Shown: in pieces, positions 53,312-60,089 of the stretch
How the letters are laid out: each line of letters begins with the position of its first letter
How positions within the stretch are numbered: position 1 is the stretch's first letter
NCBI GenBank assembly: GCA_040757335.1
Contig: JBFLXB010000022.1
Coordinates: 1 to 60,089 of the forward strand
Length of the DNA: 60,089 nt
Reading direction: 5' to 3'
Source: Nitrospirota bacterium
Lineage (GTDB): Bacteria > Nitrospirota > Nitrospiria > 2-01-FULL-66-17
Program-made: the position numbers and the translations under genes
Notes under the pieces: generated by a model
Seen by the model: the letters and a program-made list of their open reading frames with translations, nothing else
What the model was told of the DNA's origin: nothing
Database searches by the model: none

Positions 53312-54467
53312 GCTTAAACATTGACGAATTGTTGAAGGCGGCGGTGGCCAAACGGGGTTCCGACCTCCATTTGAAGGTGGGCAGTCCTCCGACCGTCCGG
53401 GTCGATGGGCACCTGGAGCCGTTGGATCCCTCGGTTCGCCTCACCCAGGAGGACGCGGTCGCCATCGCGTTCTCGATCATGAACAACACCCAGAAGCAGC
53501 GGTTCAAGGAGAAATCCGAGATCGACTTGGCGTACAGCGCACCGGGTCTGGGGCGGTTCCGCGTCAACCTCTACCAGCAACGCGGAACCGTCAACATGGT
53601 GTTCCGATCCGTTCCCACCAAGATTCTCACGTTCCAGGATCTGCACCTGCCCGCCGTGATCGAAAAGTTGGCCGGCGAGACGCGTGGATTGATTCTGGTG
53701 ACTGGAACCACCGGAAGCGGCAAGTCTACGACCTTGGCTGCGATTATCGACTACATCAACCGCAGCCGTACGGAGAACGTCATCACGATCGAAGATCCCA
53801 TCGAGTTCCTGCATCGGGATCGGAAGTGTCTGGTCAGCCAGCGGGAGATCGGCGCGGACACCGAGTCCTTCAGCGTGGCGTTGCGGTCCGCGCTGCGCCA
53901 GGATCCCGACGTGATCCTGGTCGGTGAGATGCGGGACTTCGAGACGATTTCGACCGCGCTCATCGCCGCGGAAACCGGGCACTTGGTGCTGAGCACGCTG
54001 CACACCGTAGACGCGACCGAGACGGTGAACCGTATCATCTCGGTGTTCCCGCCCTACCAGCAGAAACAAGTGCGCCTGCAACTGGCCGCGATCATCAAGG
54101 GCGTGATCTCCCAGCGGCTGGTGCCCCGCATGGACGGCCAGGGGCGCGTGCCCGCGGTGGAGGTGATGGTCGCCACGCAGACCATCCGCGAGTGCGTGAT
54201 CGACCCCGACAAGACCCGGCGGATCCACGACGTGATCACCGCCGGGACGTCCCAGTACGGGATGCAGACCTTTGATCAGTCCCTGGCGCAGTTGTGTCGC
54301 GAAAAACTCGTGGCCTACGAAGAGGCGTTGCGCTGGTGCTCGAATCCCGACGACTTCGCGCTCAAGATGAAGGGCGTGCAGTCCACCGGCGATCTCACGT
54401 GGGAGACCGACAAGGCGGCACCGGCCGCGGCTGAGCCTCCGGCGTTCAAGGTCGAACGGTTCGGCAA

Positions 54468-54471
<4 letters not shown>
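53308..54471 (+). CDS. pilT: Twitching-motility retraction ATPase
   Basis: A hexameric ATPase that powers retraction of type IV pili at the inner membrane. The 387-residue protein shows [20 protein letters not shown] at the N-terminus, Walker [47 protein letters not shown], and the His-box [11 protein letters not shown]. The retraction-type [14 protein letters not shown] is followed by a tail to residue 387 that is longer than in Pseudomonas PilT (344). The start is GTG overlapping recA; the stop overlaps alaS. Confidence 0.95.
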
Positions 54472-57119
<2,648 letters not shown>

Positions 57120-57275
57120 GGTGGGCTTGCGGAACGCAGGTCAAAACCGTCTCCGAGCCTCGGCGCTAAACTTCGCGCCTGCGTTGCTTCGCGACCTGAG
57201 TGGAAGCGGGCATCGGATTCTGCGTTCAGGGCGCAGTGCAGGTTCGGTTTCGCAAGCGAGGAATGGAGGTCGATC

Positions 57276-57584
57276 ATGTATCGGGTTATGAAGAAGGCGG
57301 TGCTGGCGGGATTGGGTGTCCGCGCGATGGTCAACGACGTGGTGGACGACTTGGTCAAGAAGGGGGAGAGCGCCCAAGACAAGCAGTCGACCAAGGTTCG
57401 GGAGTTTGTCTCCTCATGCGAAGAGTCGGCGCAGGGTGTCGAGCGCGCGCTCAAGGGCGGGTTGGACGCGGTGGTCAAGGCGGTGCGACCGGGCCGGAGC
57501 GATCTGGGCGCGATCGAGCGACAGCTTCACGAGCTGTCGCAGAAAGTCGACGCGCTGTCGCGGAACTCCTCAGCCAAGCGATGA
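57276..57584 (+). CDS. Phasin-like small helical protein
   Basis: A 102-residue amphipathic helical protein (LGVRAMVNDVVDDLVKKGES, REFVSSCEESAQGVERAL, ERQLHELSQKVDAL ending in a coiled coil). It resembles the phasin-like/PhaF-type N-terminal helices of polyhydroxyalkanoate granule proteins. No PHA synthase is in the window, so a granule role is unproven. The ATG at 57276 has GGAGG 6 nt upstream. Its stop overlaps the ruvX ATG (ATGA). The 156-bp gap after alaS holds no other gene. Confidence 0.75.
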   Translation: MYRVMKKAVLAGLGVRAMVNDVVDDLVKKGESAQDKQSTKVREFVSSCEESAQGVERALKGGLDAVVKAVRPGRSDLGAIERQLHELSQKVDALSRNSSAKR

Positions 57585-58048
57585 CGGCCGGGGTGACCGC
57601 TGCGCTACGACTACGCCGGGTGTTGGCGCTGGACGTCGGAGACCGGCGGATCGGCATCGCGGCGAGCGATGAGTTGGGGATCACGGCGCAAGGGGTGACG
57701 ACCCTCCACCGACGGTCGTGGGCCGCGGACCTGACTGAGATCGCGCGGCTGGTCGAAGCACGGGAGGCGGAAGCGGTCGTGGTGGGGCTTCCGCTGGCGC
57801 TCGATGGGACCGCCGGGCCGAGAGCCCAAACTGTCCGCGCGTTCATCAAACGCCTGGAATCGGTGGTTACGGTGCCGATCCTGACCTGGGATGAGCGCTT
57901 CTCGACCGTTGCCGCCGAACGGGTGCTGCTCGACGCCGACGTCTCCCGCGCGAAGCGTCGGCGGGTGGTCGACAAGACCGCCGCGGTGGTGATCCTCCAG
58001 CACTTTCTCGACGCTCGCGCGAATCGGGAGTCCGATGCGCTCTCTTGA
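57581..58048 (+). CDS. ruvX: Holliday-junction resolvase-like protein YqgF
   Basis: An RNase H-fold nuclease needed for 16S rRNA 5'-end processing, and proposed as a Holliday junction resolvase. The 155-residue protein shows VLALDVGDRRIGIAASDELG with the first catalytic aspartate, AVVVGLPLALDGTAGP, LTWDERFSTVAAERVL, and VVDKTAAVVILQHFL with the final aspartate. The ATG overlaps the phasin-like gene stop. mltG follows 36 nt later, the common ruvX-mltG pairing. Confidence 0.93.
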   Translation: MTAGVTAALRLRRVLALDVGDRRIGIAASDELGITAQGVTTLHRRSWAADLTEIARLVEAREAEAVVVGLPLALDGTAGPRAQTVRAFIKRLESVVTVPILTWDERFSTVAAERVLLDADVSRAKRRRVVDKTAAVVILQHFLDARANRESDALS

Positions 58049-58084
58049 CGCGTTGCATCGGGTGCATCGAAGGCGACGGAGACC

Positions 58085-59134
58085 ATGCGCCGCGTAGCCC
58101 CGCCCAAATACGCCGCCCTCTTTGGCCTGTTCATCATGCTGGGGATGTTGGCGTTCGGCACCCACGTGGCCGCGTTTTTGGCGTCTCCCCCGGGCGGTGA
58201 CGGCGGACCCATCACTTTTGAAATCGTTCGGGACGAGCCACTGGCGCGCGTGGCCTCACGGCTTGCCGACGAAGGCTTGATCCGCAACCAAGCGTACTTT
58301 GTCATGTTCGGACGATTGACGGGCAGCGAACGACAGCTCAAGCCGGGGGAGTACGCGCTGTCGCCCACCATGCGCCCGCTGGAAATGCTGCACCGGTTTC
58401 GGCACGGCCTGGTGGTGCTCCATCCGCTGACGATTCCCGAGGGGTATTCAGTCCGGCAGATCGCCGCGGTTCTGCGGGATGCCGGACTCGGCGATCCGGA
58501 CGAGCTGTTGACGCTCGCGGAGTCTCCCGAGTTCGCGCGCGAGCTCGGACTCGATGTGCCGAGCCTCGAGGGGTACCTGTTCCCGGATACCTACGCGTTT
58601 CCACGCGGCGTCGCCACCGCCGATATGGTTCGACGCATGGTCGAGCGGTTCCGAGAGACGTATCAGCCGGTGTGGGCCGCACGCGCCGCAGACTTGGGGC
58701 TCACTCAGCACCAGGTGGTCACGTTGGCCTCGATCATCGAGAAGGAGACGGGAGCCGGGATCGAGCGGCCGATCATCTCGGCGGTCTTTCACAATCGGCT
58801 CCGTCGGCGGATGCCGCTGCAAAGCGATCCCACCGTGATTTATCCGATCAAAGACTTCAACGGCAACCTGCGGAAGGTGGATCTGGTTCGCGACAATCCC
58901 TACAACACGTACCGCCGTCGAGGGCTTCCGCCGGGTCCGATCGCGAACCCCGGGCGCGAGGCCTTGGAGGCCGCGCTGTATCCTTCGCCGGTGGACTACT
59001 TGTATTTCGTCGCCCGCAACGACGGCACTCATCACTTCTCCCGCACCCTGCGCGAACACAACAGGGCGGTGGATCAGTACCAACGTCGCGGCCAGCGCCC
59101 GCGGACCAAAGTCGCCACGACCCGCGGGGCGTGA
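58085..59134 (+). CDS. mltG: Endolytic murein transglycosylase
   Basis: Cuts nascent glycan strands at the inner membrane and sets peptidoglycan chain length. The 349-residue protein has one N-terminal membrane helix (ALFGLFIMLGMLAFGTHVAA) and a LysM-like subdomain (DEPLARVASRLADEGLIR, LKPGEYALSP). The YceG domain has the catalytic glutamate in LASIIEKETG and then ISAVFHNRLRRRMPLQSDPT and PYNTYRRRGLPPGPI. GGAG lies 5 nt before the ATG. It is followed by lgt after 19 nt. Confidence 0.95.
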   Translation: MRRVAPPKYAALFGLFIMLGMLAFGTHVAAFLASPPGGDGGPITFEIVRDEPLARVASRLADEGLIRNQAYFVMFGRLTGSERQLKPGEYALSPTMRPLEMLHRFRHGLVVLHPLTIPEGYSVRQIAAVLRDAGLGDPDELLTLAESPEFARELGLDVPSLEGYLFPDTYAFPRGVATADMVRRMVERFRETYQPVWAARAADLGLTQHQVVTLASIIEKETGAGIERPIISAVFHNRLRRRMPLQSDPTVIYPIKDFNGNLRKVDLVRDNPYNTYRRRGLPPGPIANPGREALEAALYPSPVDYLYFVARNDGTHHFSRTLREHNRAVDQYQRRGQRPRTKVATTRGA

Positions 59135-59153
59135 GCACGTCGTTCCATCCAGC

Positions 59154-59942
59154 GTGCATCCCAACGTAATCGAAATCGGCCCGATCGTCGTCCGCTGGTA
59201 CGGGCTCATGTACCTCGCGGCGTTCCTTGCCGGCGGCTGGCTCTTGGGAAAGGAGATCGTGCGCAAAAGGCTGCCGATCTCCGACGACGACCGGTGGTCG
59301 TTCCTCACGCTGGTCCTGTTCTCAGGGATCCTGGGGGGGCGACTCTACTACGTCGCGTTCAATTGGGGGTACTACGGCGCAAACCCGCTCGAGATCCCCG
59401 CGATCTGGCACGGCGGGCTGGCGATCCACGGCGGCTTGATCGGCGGCACGCTCGCGGGCTGGTGGTGGGTGCGCAAACACAAGATTCCCTTCTGGAGATT
59501 GGCCGACGCGAGCGCGCCGTCGGTCATCCTGGGGCAGGCGTTCGGCCGGTTCGGCAACTTCATGAACGGCGAGGTCCACGGCTACCCGACGAATCTGCCG
59601 TGGGGCATCGTGTTCCCGCCCACCAGCCCCGCGGGCCATGAGTTCGGCCAGGTCCCGCTTCACCCCGCCATGTTGTACGAATTGGTGTTGAACGTGATCG
59701 CGTTTGCGCTTCTTTGGAAGCTGCGGACACGCCGGACGCGAGACGGGTTCCTGTTCTGTTTGTACATCCTGTTTTACGGCGCCATCCGCGCCTTCGTCAG
59801 CAGCTTCCGCGCTGAAGATCTGATGGTCGGGGCCGTCCGCGCGCCGTACTTGGTGAGCGCCGCCATGATCCTGCTCGCAGGCGGGGCCATCCTGACGTAT
59901 CGTCTCTGGAAGACCGAGGCCGCTCCTCCCTTGCGCCCCTGA
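59154..59942 (+). CDS. lgt: Prolipoprotein diacylglyceryl transferase
   Basis: Adds diacylglycerol to the lipobox cysteine of prelipoproteins in the inner membrane. The 262-residue protein has about seven membrane segments and the Lgt signature GQAFGRFGNFMNGEVHGYPT. It also has the HGGLAIHGGLIGGTLAGWWW loop containing an essential histidine, and RAFVSSFRAED near the end. The start is GTG. A probable group II intron begins 22 nt after the stop. Confidence 0.95.
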   Translation: MHPNVIEIGPIVVRWYGLMYLAAFLAGGWLLGKEIVRKRLPISDDDRWSFLTLVLFSGILGGRLYYVAFNWGYYGANPLEIPAIWHGGLAIHGGLIGGTLAGWWWVRKHKIPFWRLADASAPSVILGQAFGRFGNFMNGEVHGYPTNLPWGIVFPPTSPAGHEFGQVPLHPAMLYELVLNVIAFALLWKLRTRRTRDGFLFCLYILFYGAIRAFVSSFRAEDLMVGAVRAPYLVSAAMILLAGGAILTYRLWKTEAAPPLRP

Positions 59943-59964
59943 CCTTGTTTGGGGTCAGATCCTT

Positions 59965-60089
59965 GTGCGCCAGGCGAAGCCTGGGAAAGGGGGAAGCCAT
60001 GTAGAGCGAGGGTGGAAACCTTTCAACGGAACCCAGCAGGTAGCCAGCCCTGCCCGGCAACGGAAGGGCATCCAGCCGGAAGCGAGTCT
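59965..60089 (+). ncRNA. Probable 5' end of a group II intron (truncated by window edge)
   Basis: From GTGCG at 59965 the sequence has the look of a bacterial group II intron. It begins with the GTGYG boundary, then a CCAGGC-GAA-GCCTGG hairpin. A string of GNAA-like turns and short stems of domain I follows (GAGCGAGGGTGGAAA, TTTCAACGGAA, GGCAACGGAAGGGCATCC, CCGGAAGCGAGTC). There is no ORF. The short TGACC...GGTCA hairpin at the lgt stop (59939-59957) lies just upstream and may be the insertion target region. The rest of the intron and any reverse transcriptase lie outside the window, so this is a pattern-based call. Confidence 0.55.

Overview
The window (about 60 kb, high GC, densely packed genes on both strands) is a chromosomal segment of a free-living Gram-negative bacterium. 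An uncultured Nitrospirota-type lineage is my best guess. That guess rests on the housekeeping order pgpA-cinA-thpR-recA-pilT-alaS-ruvX-mltG-lgt, the speD-speE-decarboxylase operon, the outer-membrane and cellulose genes, and the style of the dispersed repeats. It is an inference from gene content, not a database result. No tRNA, rRNA or CRISPR array was recognised.

Layout. Positions 1-6.2 kb hold a frame-broken TPR gene, a Rossmann-GAF-GGDEF diguanylate cyclase, a ferredoxin/metallo-beta-lactamase fusion, a carbamate kinase remnant joined to an unrelated C-terminus, a frameshifted cyclic-2,3-diphosphoglycerate-synthetase-like GTPase, and a YbaK-type deacylase. Positions 6.4-10.4 kb hold an AsmA-like protein, the DNA glycosylase Tag, a chimeric ORF (SIR2-like N-terminus joined to an Ig-like C-terminus), and a type II-like methyltransferase/nuclease pair. 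Positions 10.5-17.3 kb form one minus-strand unit: an AbiEii-like nucleotidyltransferase pair, a zinc alcohol dehydrogenase, a single polypeptide carrying GH8 cellulase, cellulose synthase and PilZ, and a BcsC-like TPR/barrel protein. Positions 17.3-20.3 kb hold a broken BrnT-type toxin/antitoxin locus, a B12-radical SAM enzyme and ubiE. Positions 20.7-32.6 kb hold an RRM protein, mtgA, coaE, galU, hsp20, lon, thiL, a GspE/PilB-like ATPase with zinc ribbons, and an M1 aminopeptidase. Positions 32.6-40.4 kb hold two large GGDEF-EAL proteins flanking a macro-domain gene, then hemL. Positions 40.8-46.2 kb are accessory: a GHKL ATPase diverging from a lower-GC phosphoribosyltransferase/SLOG-like pair, a zinc-ribbon protein, an unknown protein and a VIT-family transporter. 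Positions 46.4-49.5 kb are the polyamine operon. Positions 49.6-60 kb are the housekeeping string, ending in what looks like the 5' end of a group II intron just after lgt.

Two themes stand out. First, c-di-GMP signalling is heavy: one GGDEF protein, two GGDEF-EAL proteins and a PilZ-bearing cellulose synthase. This suggests biofilm cellulose is controlled by c-di-GMP. Second, the non-coding DNA is unusually structured. At least five copies of a roughly 120-190 bp palindromic repeat sit at gene 3' ends. Each has a shared core but copy-specific complementary outer arms, and two copies carry further nested hairpins. Octamer repeats and perfect hairpins occur too.

Several genes (TPR, carbamate kinase chimera, GTPase, BrnT, SIR2/Ig chimera, antitoxin/BrkB junction) carry single-base frameshifts or in-frame junctions between unrelated families. 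These may be genuine decay or errors in an assembled genome, and raw reads would decide. Several good sigma70-like promoters lie so close to their start codons that leaderless mRNAs are predicted.
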